A DNA stretch of 64,000 bases, taken from the NCBI RefSeq assembly GCF_030160275.1, contig NZ_BSOA01000003.1:124001-188000 (forward strand), given 5' to 3'. The stretch is from Dyella flagellata (GTDB lineage: Bacteria; Pseudomonadota; Gammaproteobacteria; Xanthomonadales; Rhodanobacteraceae). Position numbers and translations under genes: made by a program. The notes under the pieces are model-generated. The model saw only the letters and a program-made list of their open reading frames with translations, was not told the origin of the DNA and did no database searches. Positions 35,444-44,429 of this stretch are shown in pieces (the first letter of the stretch is position 1; every line of letters begins with the position of its first letter).

Positions 35444-37612
35444 ATGCCCATCGTTCGTAGCCTCATTAGCTCGCTGTCATGCTGCTTGCTATGGTCCATC
35501 CCGGCCATGGTGATATCCGCCGAACGCTACGCGCAGCCGGAGCTGGATCGCATCCACGCCAATTCAGTCGTCCGCTATGCGGTCTATCCCGGCCAGGCTT
35601 TCGCGCCGCAGGACGGCGATCCATCCAACGGCGTGCAGATGGAGTACCTACGTGCGATTGCGCGGACTAGCGGCCTGGTGTTCCGGCCGGTCGAGGTCAC
35701 GGACGTTGAGCAGGCCACCTTAGCGCTGCGCCAGCATGAGCTGGATCTGCTACCGGTGCTGTCGTCTTCGCAAAACGCTCAGCCGGCACCCGGCCTGATA
35801 ACGATGACCCGCCCCTATCTGGTGGCAACGGCCGTGGTCATCGCGCGCGGCGCCACTGCCAACATCTTTCGGCTGAGCGAGCTGGAGGGCCTGCGTATAG
35901 CCGTTCGACGCGACAGCCTGCTGCACCGGCTTTTGGGCCAACAGCTTCCCGCGGTCACGCTGATGCCCGTAGTCGACGCAAACGAAGAGCTTGCTCTGGT
36001 TTCGCGCGGCCTCGCCGACGCCGCGGTGGATGTGGATGCCGTATTGCTGCCACGCTGGCGCAAGCTGTATTTCAGCAAGCTGCACGTCGCCGGCACGATC
36101 AGCGACCTGCTGTTGACGTTCCGCATGGGCGTGCGTAGCGATGATGCCGTGCTTCTTGCGATGCTGGACAAGGCCCTGGCATCACTCACCGCCGAGCAGA
36201 CCGACGTGTTGATGGCGAAGTGGCTGGGCGACTCCAATTACGGCGCTCCCTCCTGGCGCGTGCATTTCCGCTTCCACGCGCCGGAAATCACCGCCGCCTT
36301 GATCTTGCTGATAGGTTTGATTTGTTTCTATCTACGCGCCTGCCGGGAGCGCAGGCGCGCCGTCCGGGGCGAGCAGGAAAAATCCCTGTTTCTCGCGGTG
36401 ATGAGCCACGAGATTCGTCTGCCGTTGAGTGCCGTGCTGTCTGCCGTCGAACTGCTACGGCATACCCGTATCAGCCGGCGACAGAAGAAATTGCTGGCCA
36501 CCGCCGGTACGGCGGCGGACGCCTTGCTTCGGCTGGTCGACGACGTGCTCGACCTGTCCAAGCTGGGCGCAGGTGGCATGCACTTGAACAACGCGCCTAC
36601 CAATGTCGCCGCGCTAGCGCGCAACATGGTCGAGATCGTCAAGCACCAGGCCGCGCAGAAAGGACTCGCACTCAAGCTGCACACCGAGGTCCCCGATGAC
36701 GCCCGGGTGCTGCTGGATGCCACGCGCTTCCAACAAGTCGTGATCAACCTGCTGGGCAATGCCATCAAGTTCACCCACCAGGGCAGCGTTACGCTTGAGG
36801 TGACGCTGACTGCCAACGGCGACGACGCTACGTCGCGAAAACTCTCGGTGCGTGTCACCGACACCGGCATCGGCATTCCCGCCCAGCAACGCAGTCGCTT
36901 GTTCCGAGCCTATGTGCAGGCCGACAGCACGATCGCGCGGCGTTATGGCGGCACCGGCCTAGGCTTGAGCATAAGCCGCCAATTGGTCGAGCTGATGGGC
37001 GGCAGCATCGACCTGCGCAGCGAAGTGAACGTGGGCACCGCCATTTCGTTCCGGCTGCCCGTGCAGCTCGCCCCGATCGAAGCGACCACCACGCCGGATC
37101 GCCGCACCCGGCACCCCAAGCCAGGCCGCGCAAAAGCGGTCTCAGTTCTGCTGGTCGAGGATCATCCAGCCAGCCGCCTCGTCTTCGACGAGCAATTGCG
37201 CAGCATCGGCTGCCAGGTCACCGCTTGTGCGGATGGCACCTCCGCCCTGCGCTTCTTCGGCAGCAAGGTCTTCGATCTAGTGCTGATCGATGCAGGCCTG
37301 CCGGACCTGAGCGGCTACGAAGTAACGCGCATGATGCGCGAGCGCGAAAACGACGGTCATCACACCCCGATCTACTCGCTTTCCGCCTACACCGACACCG
37401 CACACCGTATGGCATGCATCGAACACGGCATGGACGGTGTCCTGAAGAAACCGCTGGAGTTGTCTTTGCTGCGCGCGAAAATCCGCGATTGCTGCGACGT
37501 CGAACTGCCTGATCCCAAAGACTCTAATGATGGTGAATATCCATTGCCGACTAACGGCGCGGCCAGCTCACCTAAGCACGGATGCATACATCGAGGCAGA
37601 GGAAGTACCTGA
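35444..37612 (+). CDS. BvgS-like hybrid sensor histidine kinase
   Basis: The protein is about 722 aa from ATG 35444, which gives a signal peptide ending AMVISA. An ATG at 35291 would add 51 residues. Order: one periplasmic solute-binding (SBP_bac_3-like) sensor domain (about 30-280), one transmembrane helix (ITAALILLIGLICFYL), a HisKA domain (MSHEIRLPLSAVL), a HATPase (VINLLGNAIKFT, DTGIGIP, GTGLGLSISRQLV) and a C-terminal receiver (LLVEDHPASR, Asp in VLIDAGLPDLSGYE, VLKKPLE). BvgS has two binding domains, PAS and Hpt. Here the PAS and Hpt are absent, and Hpt is encoded at 32.6-32.9 kb. Confidence 0.9.
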   Translation: MPIVRSLISSLSCCLLWSIPAMVISAERYAQPELDRIHANSVVRYAVYPGQAFAPQDGDPSNGVQMEYLRAIARTSGLVFRPVEVTDVEQATLALRQHELDLLPVLSSSQNAQPAPGLITMTRPYLVATAVVIARGATANIFRLSELEGLRIAVRRDSLLHRLLGQQLPAVTLMPVVDANEELALVSRGLADAAVDVDAVLLPRWRKLYFSKLHVAGTISDLLLTFRMGVRSDDAVLLAMLDKALASLTAEQTDVLMAKWLGDSNYGAPSWRVHFRFHAPEITAALILLIGLICFYLRACRERRRAVRGEQEKSLFLAVMSHEIRLPLSAVLSAVELLRHTRISRRQKKLLATAGTAADALLRLVDDVLDLSKLGAGGMHLNNAPTNVAALARNMVEIVKHQAAQKGLALKLHTEVPDDARVLLDATRFQQVVINLLGNAIKFTHQGSVTLEVTLTANGDDATSRKLSVRVTDTGIGIPAQQRSRLFRAYVQADSTIARRYGGTGLGLSISRQLVELMGGSIDLRSEVNVGTAISFRLPVQLAPIEATTTPDRRTRHPKPGRAKAVSVLLVEDHPASRLVFDEQLRSIGCQVTACADGTSALRFFGSKVFDLVLIDAGLPDLSGYEVTRMMRERENDGHHTPIYSLSAYTDTAHRMACIEHGMDGVLKKPLELSLLRAKIRDCCDVELPDPKDSNDGEYPLPTNGAASSPKHGCIHRGRGST

Positions 37613-37667
37613 TCCGGGTTCAGTCTGTGTCCAAAAAAACGGGCACCTACTTCGCAAAGATCCCCAA

Positions 37668-37800
37668 GCGGGGTACGCCATAATTCGCGCTCACGAAGAT
37701 ACTTACTCAGTGCGGTTGATGTGTCGCGCACTGGAGGTATCGCCGTCCGACTACTACGCGTGGCGTGGCCACCCATCCTCATCTACCCAGCTCAAGCCAA
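37668..37800 (+). pseudogene. IS3-family transposase OrfB fragment
   Basis: One frame encodes about 40 residues, YAIIRAHEDTYSVRLMCRALEVSPSDYYAWRGHP, matching the conserved N-terminal region of IS3-group OrfB (...VRxMCRxLGVSxSGYYAW). Both sides lack the rest of the gene and no inverted repeats are evident. It is a decayed insertion remnant at the edge of the signalling locus. Confidence 0.7.
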
Positions 37801-37823
37801 TCAAGATTCGGCACGCCGTATCT

Positions 37824-38129
37824 CTAGCCGTTCGATGCACGCGGAATCACACGGCGCATGATGTCATCATGAGTTGGCAGTGTTTTGAGGTCATAAGCAG
37901 CCTGCAGCGCCATCCAGCTCGCCGCGTCGCCGCCGAAATAGCGGGCGAGTCGTTCGGCGGTGTCGGCTGTGACGGCGCGCCGCTCGTTGACAATTTCGTG
38001 CATGCGGGTGGCAGGTACGCCGAGCGCCAGAGACAGGGCGTTGACGCTCATTCCGAGAGGCGCGAGGAAATCTTCCCGGAGAATTTCTCCAGGGTGGACG
38101 GGCCGCATGCGGTTGATGGGTTTAGTCAT
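37824..38129 (-). CDS. higA: HigA-type antitoxin (XRE HTH)
   Basis: This 101-aa protein has the HigA signature MRPVHPGEILREDFLAPLGMSVNALSLALGV, followed by a Cro/CI HTH (TRMHEIVNERRAVTADTAERLARYFGG). It neutralises the upstream toxin and binds the operon's operator. Gene order (toxin first) and the 15-bp gap are typical of higBA. Confidence 0.93.
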   Translation of the reverse strand: MTKPINRMRPVHPGEILREDFLAPLGMSVNALSLALGVPATRMHEIVNERRAVTADTAERLARYFGGDAASWMALQAAYDLKTLPTHDDIMRRVIPRASNG

Positions 38130-38144
38130 AGTGGCGATTCCAGT

Positions 38145-38426
38145 TCAGTGGTAGTCCACGATTTCGACGTAGGCAGGCCCGGCCTTCGTCCATACAAAGC
38201 ACACACGGAATTGTCCATTGATGCGAATGCTGTGTTGCCCTTTGCGATCACCTTTGAGGGGCTCAAGCATGTTTCCAGGTGGTGCGCGCAGAAAGTCCAG
38301 CGTCAAAGCGGCATCCAATTGGGTCAACTTGCGGATGGCAGCGTCTTCGAATGCTCGGAATTTGCGCGGATGACCGCCTTCAAATAGGGCCTGGATGTGT
38401 TTGCAGGCGAAAGACTGGATGGCCAT
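38145..38426 (-). CDS. higB: HigB-type toxin (RelE superfamily)
   Basis: The protein is about 93 aa, an mRNA interferase-like toxin: IQSFACKHIQALFEGGHPRKF, KLTQLDAALTLDFLRAPPGN, LEPLKGDRKGQHSIRINGQFRVCFVW and EIVDYH, all characteristic of the HigB/GraT family. ATG 38426 is preferred over 38453, because the latter would lie inside the operator palindrome. Confidence 0.92.
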   Translation of the reverse strand: MAIQSFACKHIQALFEGGHPRKFRAFEDAAIRKLTQLDAALTLDFLRAPPGNMLEPLKGDRKGQHSIRINGQFRVCFVWTKAGPAYVEIVDYH

Positions 38427-38463
38427 GCTATTCCGTTTGGCGTAATACGTCAAACGGAATAGC
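38427..38463. promoter_or_regulatory. higBA operator palindrome
   Basis: A 37-bp inverted repeat directly upstream of the higB ATG. GCTATTCCGTTTG pairs perfectly with CAAACGGAATAGC, and CGTA/TACG extends the arms after one mismatch. It overlaps the toxin's ribosome site, as expected for conditional autoregulation by HigA. Confidence 0.75.
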
Positions 38464-38617
38464 TAGCCTGAGTGCGCTTACGTGGCAAGGACGAAGTTTG
38501 ACTCAATCCAGAGCGCTAACCGCAGGTCGGCTTCTCAGCTCCGCTGACGATGGCGCATCGCCCAGCTAACGCCGGTTGGCGGCCTTGTGCTCAAGCCGCC
38601 ACGGCAAAACGCAAGCA

Positions 38618-39043
38618 TCAACCGCCCTTGGCTGGATAGGTCTGGAATCCGCCGCTCTGTTGCACCGGCGGTGCCTGGTTGCCGGGGTTTTGCGCCGGCG
38701 GCGGGGCAGTCGGGCCGAACTGATGATTGCCGCAAGCATAGGCTTCCCATGGCTGCGAACCATTCTCAGGATCGCCCAGTGGCTTGATCGTGTCCGCATG
38801 CATGCTTGCCGCGCTGTTGCGCGCCTGTACCTGCAGTTCGTCGCGCACCTTGATGTCGTTGCGATCAAATGGCCCGACTCGGCTCATCACCGACACGGTG
38901 ATCTTGCCCAGGTCGCGACAGCTGGAAGGGACTTCACCGGTCCACACCGTGCGGATGTTGTTCGAACCGGGATCCGGGTTGATGCCCCAGGTACAGCCGC
39001 CAAGCAACACTAGCGGTGCGAGCAGCAGCAGGGTCTTGCGCAT
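38618..39043 (-). CDS. DUF4156-like lipoprotein
   Basis: The protein is about 141 aa. The signal peptide has a lipobox (LLLGGC-like, Cys near residue 17). A DUF4156-type core follows (EVPSSCRDLGKITVSV, then NDIKVRDELQVQARNSAASMHADTI and a YACG segment). The C-terminal tail is Pro/Gln/Gly rich and likely disordered. A GGAG site favours ATG 39043 over 39055. The function of the family is unknown. Confidence 0.75.
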   Translation of the reverse strand: MRKTLLLLAPLVLLGGCTWGINPDPGSNNIRTVWTGEVPSSCRDLGKITVSVMSRVGPFDRNDIKVRDELQVQARNSAASMHADTIKPLGDPENGSQPWEAYACGNHQFGPTAPPPAQNPGNQAPPVQQSGGFQTYPAKGG

Positions 39044-39317
39044 AGGTAGCTCCATCGAGAGAGGGAAAACTCAAACTCCGTATGGAATCGTAGCGCGTCG
39101 CCGCCGCCTGTCACCTAACGCCGGCTTAGCGCGACCTGTCCGGCCCTGCGCGGACACTGTCCGATCGAGCGCTCGCGCTGTCCGCGGACAACTCACGACG
39201 TCCATTCATTCGACAATAATTTTATAGATATCAAAGGATTGCAAAGGCATGCAGGCCTGGCACGGGGATTGCTCAGACCAGGGTGAGGAATTCACCCAAT
39301 GAGTCGGAGATACGGAC

Positions 39318-39524
39318 ATGAAATTCGAAACCCTGATCCTGCGTGGCCTGTTCGTGGCGTGCATCCTGGTCTGCGGCCTGATCCTGACGGCCATGGTCAC
39401 GAGCAAGACTTCGCCGCTGCACTTGGCGGCCAGCACCTCGATCGCTTCCTTGCTGGTTAGCGCCCCTTCCAGCTGCGTGCTGCCCGTGGTCGACGACATG
39501 ATTTGCGTGCGCTCGTCGATCTGA
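39318..39524 (+). CDS. Small membrane protein, copy 1 of a tandem pair
   Basis: A 68-aa protein with one N-terminal transmembrane helix (MKFETLILRGLFVACILVCGLILTAMVTS) and a short Ser/Cys-containing tail. A GGAGATACGG box precedes the ATG. The first 28 residues and the ribosome-site region are nearly repeated in the ORF at 39555, so the two arose by duplication. No family is recognised. Confidence 0.6.
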   Translation: MKFETLILRGLFVACILVCGLILTAMVTSKTSPLHLAASTSIASLLVSAPSSCVLPVVDDMICVRSSI

Positions 39525-39554
39525 AACCTGCCTGAGCCTTAAGGAGATACGGTC

Positions 39555-39731
39555 ATGAACTTCGAAACCCTGTTACTGCGCGGCTTGTTCGGTACCTGCG
39601 TACTGGCTTGCGGGCTGATGCTGCTGGCGATGGTGACGGCCAGGCCCGCCTCGGCTTTGGTCACGCCGGCTCACTCGATCGCCGCCGCCACGGCCATCGT
39701 GTCGGCGAGTCATGCCGGAAAAGCCGGCTGA
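39555..39731 (+). CDS. Small membrane protein, copy 2 of a tandem pair
   Basis: A 58-aa protein starting [20 protein letters not shown], preceded by AAGGAGATACGGTC. It matches copy 1 at about 19 of the first 27 residues and then diverges in an Ala/Ser-rich tail. The conserved half is the membrane helix, and both copies keep a strong ribosome site. That argues for real translation. Function unknown. Confidence 0.6.
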   Translation: MNFETLLLRGLFGTCVLACGLMLLAMVTARPASALVTPAHSIAAATAIVSASHAGKAG

Positions 39732-39768
39732 GGCGACACGGCGTCCTCAGCCAGCCGATAATGGCGGC

Positions 39769-40239
39769 ATGCTGCATGTCATTCTCTTCCGCCCCGAAAT
39801 CCCGCCCAATACCGGCAACGTGATCCGCCTGTGCGCCAACACTGGCGCGGCGCTGCACCTGATTCGCCCGCTGGGCTTCGAACTCGATGATGCCCGCCTG
39901 CGGCGTGCAGGCCTGGATTATCACGAATACGCCCGCGTCAGCGTGCACGACGATCTGGACACCTGCCTGGCAGCGCTCGCTCATCCACGCGTTTTCGCGT
40001 TTTCTACACGCGGCCGCAGCTGGCATGTCGATGCAAGCTTCGCCAGCGGGGACGCCTTGCTGTTCGGCTGCGAAACGGCCGGCCTGCCCGACGCGGTGCT
40101 GTCCGAGCTGCCGGCCGAGCAACGCTTGCGACTGCCGATGCGCGCCGACAGCCGCAGCCTCAATCTTTCCAACAGCGTGGCGGTAGCGGTGTACGAGGCA
40201 TGGCGGCAGCTGGGTTTTCCCGGCGCGGTGGAAACCTGA
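39769..40239 (+). CDS. trmL: tRNA (cytidine(34)-2'-O)-methyltransferase
   Basis: This SPOUT-class methyltransferase has about 156 aa and modifies the wobble base of tRNA-Leu. Motifs are [31 protein letters not shown] at the start, [10 protein letters not shown], and the trefoil-knot region [25 protein letters not shown] 39769 matches the family's N-terminus, and the ORF extension to 39712 does not. Confidence 0.95.
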   Translation: MLHVILFRPEIPPNTGNVIRLCANTGAALHLIRPLGFELDDARLRRAGLDYHEYARVSVHDDLDTCLAALAHPRVFAFSTRGRSWHVDASFASGDALLFGCETAGLPDAVLSELPAEQRLRLPMRADSRSLNLSNSVAVAVYEAWRQLGFPGAVET

Positions 40240-40278
40240 AAGAGCCTCCGTCACGACCAGGGCGGCTACAATCGCAGC

Positions 40279-40929
40279 ATGACTGCCGCCACTTCCCCGA
40301 ACCTGTTCCCCCGGCCGTTGCGCAAGCTCGCCGGCCGCGCGCTGGAAAGCGCGCTCAATCATGCGCTTTCGCTCGATCCGGACACGCAAGGCAAGCTCTC
40401 CGCGCTCGATGGCCGCAGCGTGCAATTGCAGTTGCAGGGCCTGGACGTGGCCTTGGCGGTAACCGTCGAAGGCAAGCAGCTGAAGGTCGGCCCTGCGCCG
40501 GAAAGCAGCGACCTCAGGGTAGCGGCCACGCCCGGCAGCCTGCTGTCGATGCTGTTCCGGCGCAACAACGAAAGCCTCGCGCCCGGCAAGGTGGAAATCG
40601 CCGGCGACGCGGAGCTGGCGCGCCGGCTGGAGAAACTCGCCAGCGGCTTCGCACCGGACTTCGAGCAAGCCTTCACCCGCAGTTTCGGCGACGTGGTCGG
40701 CGTACCGCTGGCCAAGGCCGTACGGGAGGGCTTCGCTCACGCGCGCGAAACCGCCTCGCATCTCAGCGAGGATGGCGCGGCATGGTTGCGCGACGAGACG
40801 CGCATTGCCGTGGCGCCGGGCGAAGTCGAGGGCTTCCTGGATGACGTCGATGCCCTGCGCGAACGTAGCGAACGGCTGGACGCGCGTCTGGTCCGGCTCG
40901 AACGCCTTGCGCGGGGAAGCCGCCCGTGA
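40279..40929 (+). CDS. ubiJ: Ubiquinone biosynthesis accessory factor UbiJ (SCP2 domain)
   Basis: The protein is 216 aa with an N-terminal SCP2 lipid-binding domain ([31 protein letters not shown]) and a C-terminal coiled coil ([22 protein letters not shown]). UbiJ helps organise the soluble Ubi complex and carries quinone intermediates. It overlaps ubiB by 4 bp, the conserved arrangement. Confidence 0.92.
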   Translation: MTAATSPNLFPRPLRKLAGRALESALNHALSLDPDTQGKLSALDGRSVQLQLQGLDVALAVTVEGKQLKVGPAPESSDLRVAATPGSLLSMLFRRNNESLAPGKVEIAGDAELARRLEKLASGFAPDFEQAFTRSFGDVVGVPLAKAVREGFAHARETASHLSEDGAAWLRDETRIAVAPGEVEGFLDDVDALRERSERLDARLVRLERLARGSRP

Positions 40930-42572
40930 CGCCGTTGAAGGTGGTACCCGGCCTGCTACGCGTCGCCATCGTGTTGTTGCGCTACCGGCTCGATGAGCTG
41001 GTCGATGCCACGCACCTGTTCCGTCCGCTCAAATTCGTGCGTCCCTTGCTGGGCCGGCCCGTCGTTGACGTGCGGCCGCTCTCGCGCGGCGCACGCATTC
41101 GCCTGGCCTTGAACGAACTGGGTCCGATCTTCGTTAAGGCCGGACAGATCCTGTCAACGCGCCGCGACCTGGTTCCCGGCGACATCGCCGACGAACTGGC
41201 CTTGCTGCAGGATCAAGTGTCACCCTTCCCCGGCGATCAAGCGCGCGCCATCGTGGAACGCGAATTGAGGCAACCGATCGGCCAGCTCTACGCCAGCTTC
41301 GATCCGGTGCCGCTGGCTTCCGCTTCGATTTCGCAGGTGCATGCCGCGACCCTGCACGACGGCCGTGCCGTGGTGGTGAAAGTGCTGCGACCGCGCATCA
41401 ACGAGCGCATCGCGCGCGATGTCAGTTTGTTGCATTCGCTGGGCGAGATGGCGCAGCGCTGGCACCCCAATGCCGACAAGATCCGCCCACTCGATGCGGT
41501 GGCCGAAGTCGAGAAAATGCTGGAAAACGAGCTGGACCTGCAGCGCGAAGGCGCCAATGCCAGCCTGCTGCGCCGCAATTTCATCAGCGGTGTGGATCTG
41601 TACGTGCCGGAGGTGCATTGGGAGCTGACCACCGCCGGTGTGCTGACGCTGGAGCGTGTGACAGGTCTTTCCACCGATGACATCGCGGCCATCGATGCGG
41701 CGGGCATCGATCGCAAACAGTTGGCCGCCAAGGGCGTGCGGCTGTTTTACGAGCAGGTGTTCCGCGACAACTTCTTCCATGCCGACGCCCACCCCGGCAA
41801 CATCTGGGTGGATCCCACACGCAAGGAAGAACCGCGCTTCATTGCACTGGATTTCGGCATCATGGGTTCGCTGCCCGAAGCCGACCAGTACTGGCTGGCG
41901 CAGAACTTCGTGGCCCTGTTCGAGCGCGATTACGCGCGCATCGCCAAGCTGCACGTGGATGCGGGCTGGATGCCGGCCAGCGTACGGCTGGACGAACTGG
42001 AAGCGGCGGTGCGCACGGTTTGCGAACCTTATTTCACACGCCCGCTGTCGCAGATTTCCCTGGCCGAGCTGGTGGTGAAACTGTTCCAGACCGCGCGCCG
42101 CTTCGAACTCACCCTGCAGCCGCAGCTGATCCTGCTGCAGAAAACGCTGCTGAATATCGAAGGTGTCGGGCGCATGCTCGATCCGGACATCGACATCTGG
42201 GCAGTGGCGCATCCGGTGCTCAAACGTATTCTGCGCGAGCGCTATAGTCCGTTCCGCACCATGCGCGAGATTCGCAAACGCATCCCGGAGTGGTTTCACA
42301 ACGCGCCGCAGCTACCTGAACTCGTGCGCGATGCTTTGCGCCAGGTTGCGGTGGGCGAACAGCGCCTGCTCGCCGACGCCGATGAGCTGAGCCACCAGCG
42401 TCATCTCGTGCGCAAGCTGATGCAGATGCTGGGCAGCGGCTTGCTGGGCTCCACCCTGATCATCTGCGCCACGGTGATGTGGACGTTCGGGCAGCAGCAT
42501 GGTCCGTTGCTGCCGCTGGGCTTGGGTGCATGCGGCTTGCTGTCGTTTGTGTATGGGTGGGTAAGACGCTAG
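40926..42572 (+). CDS. ubiB: Ubiquinone biosynthesis kinase-like protein UbiB
   Basis: The protein is 548 aa of the ABC1/ADCK atypical kinase family. It shows the KxGQ motif ([14 protein letters not shown]), [22 protein letters not shown], and the catalytic/metal loop [13 protein letters not shown]...LDFGIMG. Two C-terminal transmembrane helices anchor it ([34 protein letters not shown]). It has a GTG start inside the ubiJ stop region. It supports aerobic ubiquinone synthesis. Confidence 0.96.
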   Translation: MTPLKVVPGLLRVAIVLLRYRLDELVDATHLFRPLKFVRPLLGRPVVDVRPLSRGARIRLALNELGPIFVKAGQILSTRRDLVPGDIADELALLQDQVSPFPGDQARAIVERELRQPIGQLYASFDPVPLASASISQVHAATLHDGRAVVVKVLRPRINERIARDVSLLHSLGEMAQRWHPNADKIRPLDAVAEVEKMLENELDLQREGANASLLRRNFISGVDLYVPEVHWELTTAGVLTLERVTGLSTDDIAAIDAAGIDRKQLAAKGVRLFYEQVFRDNFFHADAHPGNIWVDPTRKEEPRFIALDFGIMGSLPEADQYWLAQNFVALFERDYARIAKLHVDAGWMPASVRLDELEAAVRTVCEPYFTRPLSQISLAELVVKLFQTARRFELTLQPQLILLQKTLLNIEGVGRMLDPDIDIWAVAHPVLKRILRERYSPFRTMREIRKRIPEWFHNAPQLPELVRDALRQVAVGEQRLLADADELSHQRHLVRKLMQMLGSGLLGSTLIICATVMWTFGQQHGPLLPLGLGACGLLSFVYGWVRR

Positions 42573-42585
42573 TCCCGCCTCGCCG

Positions 42586-43287
42586 ATGCTCGACATCCTG
42601 TACCAAGACGACGCCCTGATCGCGGTCAACAAACCCGCGGGCCTCGCCGTGCACCGCTCTAAAATGGTGGGCAACGCCGACACCTTCCTGGTCGACGTCC
42701 TGCGCGAACAAGTCGGCGGCACGCTGTACCTCGCGCACCGTCTCGACCGCGCCACCAGTGGCGTGCTGCTGGTCGCCCGCTCTACCGAGATGGCCGCCGC
42801 ACTGGGCGAGCAGTTCATGGGTCGCGACGTGCACAAGCAGTATTTGACGGTGGTTCGCGGCTGGCCGGAGCCGACCGAAGGCACGATCGACTACCCTCTC
42901 CCGGGCTCACGCGAAACGGGCCCACGCCGCGAAGCACGCACCTGTTATCGCCGCTTGGCCACGGTGGAGGTGCCCATCGAGCTGGGCCGTTATCCGCAGC
43001 AACGCTATGCACTGGTGCTGGCGGAACCGCAAACCGGCCGGTTTCGCCAGATCCGCAAGCACCTGGCGCACCTCCATCACCCGGTGATCGGCGATTGCCA
43101 ACACGGGCGCAGCGACCACAACCGCCTCTACAAACAATATTTCAGCTGTCATCGCATGTTGCTGCACGCCTGGCGGCTCAGCTTCCGCCATCCGCTCGAT
43201 GGTCGGCCGATGCTTTTGGAGGCGCCGCTCGATACCGCCTTTCTGGGTCTGCTGGAACGCTTCGGCTGGTCCCTACCGGAGCCGTAG
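42586..43287 (+). CDS. truC: tRNA pseudouridine synthase, TruC type
   Basis: The protein is 233 aa of the RluA superfamily. It has the catalytic Asp in AHRLDRATSGVLLVAR, the QYLTVVRGW strand and the GRFRQIRKHLAHLHHPVIGD motif. Its length and the YKQYFSCHRMLLHAW segment match TruC, which modifies U65 of tRNAs, rather than a 23S rRNA enzyme. The TAG stop is supplied by the REP head that follows. Confidence 0.88.
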   Translation: MLDILYQDDALIAVNKPAGLAVHRSKMVGNADTFLVDVLREQVGGTLYLAHRLDRATSGVLLVARSTEMAAALGEQFMGRDVHKQYLTVVRGWPEPTEGTIDYPLPGSRETGPRREARTCYRRLATVEVPIELGRYPQQRYALVLAEPQTGRFRQIRKHLAHLHHPVIGDCQHGRSDHNRLYKQYFSCHRMLLHAWRLSFRHPLDGRPMLLEAPLDTAFLGLLERFGWSLPEP

Positions 43288-43355
43288 GCTGGGATGACAA
43301 TCCCAGCATCGCGACAGGCACGCATGACAATGCTGGGATTGTCATCCCAGCCTAC
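43284..43355. repeat. REP pair
   Basis: Units at 43284-43307 (loop GACA) and 43332-43355 (loop TGTC) lie between co-oriented truC and arfB. The left head provides truC's TAG stop. Confidence 0.92.
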
Positions 43356-43398
43356 CGAGCGAAGGCCAAGCGTCATGCCGACCGGCTAAACTGGCGGC

Positions 43399-43821
43399 AT
43401 GTTGCCTGTTAGCCGATCCATCAACCTGCCGGAGTCCGAGCTGGTCGTGCGTTTCATGCGCGCGGACGGCCCTGGCGGCCAGCACGTCAATCGCACCGAA
43501 AGCGCGGTGGAACTGCGCTTCGATGTGCTGCACTCTCCTTCCCTGCCGGAAGACGTGCGCGAACGCCTGCTCGCGCGCCGCGACCGGCGCATGACCGATG
43601 AAGGCGTGCTGGTGATCCAGGCCCGCCGCTTCCGCGACCAGGGCCGCAACCGCGAAGACGCGCGCGAACGCCTGGTGGAAATCCTGCGCGGTGCGCTCGT
43701 CGCGCCGAAGAAGCGCGTTGCCACCAAACCCACCCGTGCCTCGCAACAGCGCCGCCTGGACAGCAAGCAGCAGCGGGGCAAGATCAAGCAAGGCCGATCC
43801 CGTTCCTGGAGCCACGAGTGA
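43399..43821 (+). CDS. arfB: Alternative ribosome-rescue factor ArfB
   Basis: This 140-aa peptidyl-tRNA hydrolase frees stalled ribosomes lacking a stop codon. It has the release-factor GGQ motif (RADGPGGQHVNRTESAVELRF) and the basic C-terminal tail (KKRVATKPTRASQQRRLDSKQQRGKIKQ) that enters the empty mRNA channel. It overlaps the next gene by 4 bp. Confidence 0.95.
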   Translation: MLPVSRSINLPESELVVRFMRADGPGGQHVNRTESAVELRFDVLHSPSLPEDVRERLLARRDRRMTDEGVLVIQARRFRDQGRNREDARERLVEILRGALVAPKKRVATKPTRASQQRRLDSKQQRGKIKQGRSRSWSHE

Positions 43822-44417
43822 GCGACCCCATCCTGCCGGCGGTACCACCGCAAGCCCCCCGGCTCAACAGCCGCTTCTGGCCCTGGCTGATGCGCGCGCT
43901 GCTGCGCCTTTCCGGCTGGCGCTTGCTTGGCCTGCTGCCGGACGAGCCGAAACTGATCCTGATCGGCGCGCCGCATTCGTCCTATTGGGACGGCGTGTGG
44001 GGCTTGATGATGAAGATCGGGCTGGGCATCAACATCAACATCATGATCAAGCGCGAAGTGCTGGAAGGGCCGCTGGGTGTGATCCTCAGGCCGATCGGCA
44101 TGATCGCGATCAATCGCAAGGCCGCCTTGAACGTGGTCGGCCAGATGGTGAAGCGCTTCGGCGAGCACGAACGCATGTGGCTGGGCATCACCCCCGAGGG
44201 CACGCGCAAGCACGTCAAGCAATGGAAATCCGGTTTTCTGCGCATCGCGCGCGAGGCCAACGTGCCGATCCAGCCGATCTTCATCGACTATCCCAGCAAG
44301 ACCTTCACCCTGGGCCCGCTGCTGCGGGCCAGCGATGATCCCGACGCGGACATGCCGGCCATCCGTGCGTTGTTCCGGCCATACCGCGGCAAGCACCGCA
44401 ACACTGAAGCATCGTAA
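43818..44417 (+). CDS. PlsC-like 1-acyl-glycerol-3-phosphate acyltransferase family protein
   Basis: The protein is 199 aa. The acyltransferase HxxxxD motif (PHSSYWD) and the substrate-binding GITPEGTRK motif are both present, as is an IMIKREVLEGPLG hydrophobic stretch. It is shorter than PlsC and closer to the small lysophospholipid acyltransferase-like family. The exact acceptor is unknown. It starts with GTG overlapping the arfB stop, so the two are coupled. Confidence 0.85.
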   Translation: MSDPILPAVPPQAPRLNSRFWPWLMRALLRLSGWRLLGLLPDEPKLILIGAPHSSYWDGVWGLMMKIGLGININIMIKREVLEGPLGVILRPIGMIAINRKAALNVVGQMVKRFGEHERMWLGITPEGTRKHVKQWKSGFLRIAREANVPIQPIFIDYPSKTFTLGPLLRASDDPDADMPAIRALFRPYRGKHRNTEAS

Positions 44418-44429
44418 AGAGGGAAACGC

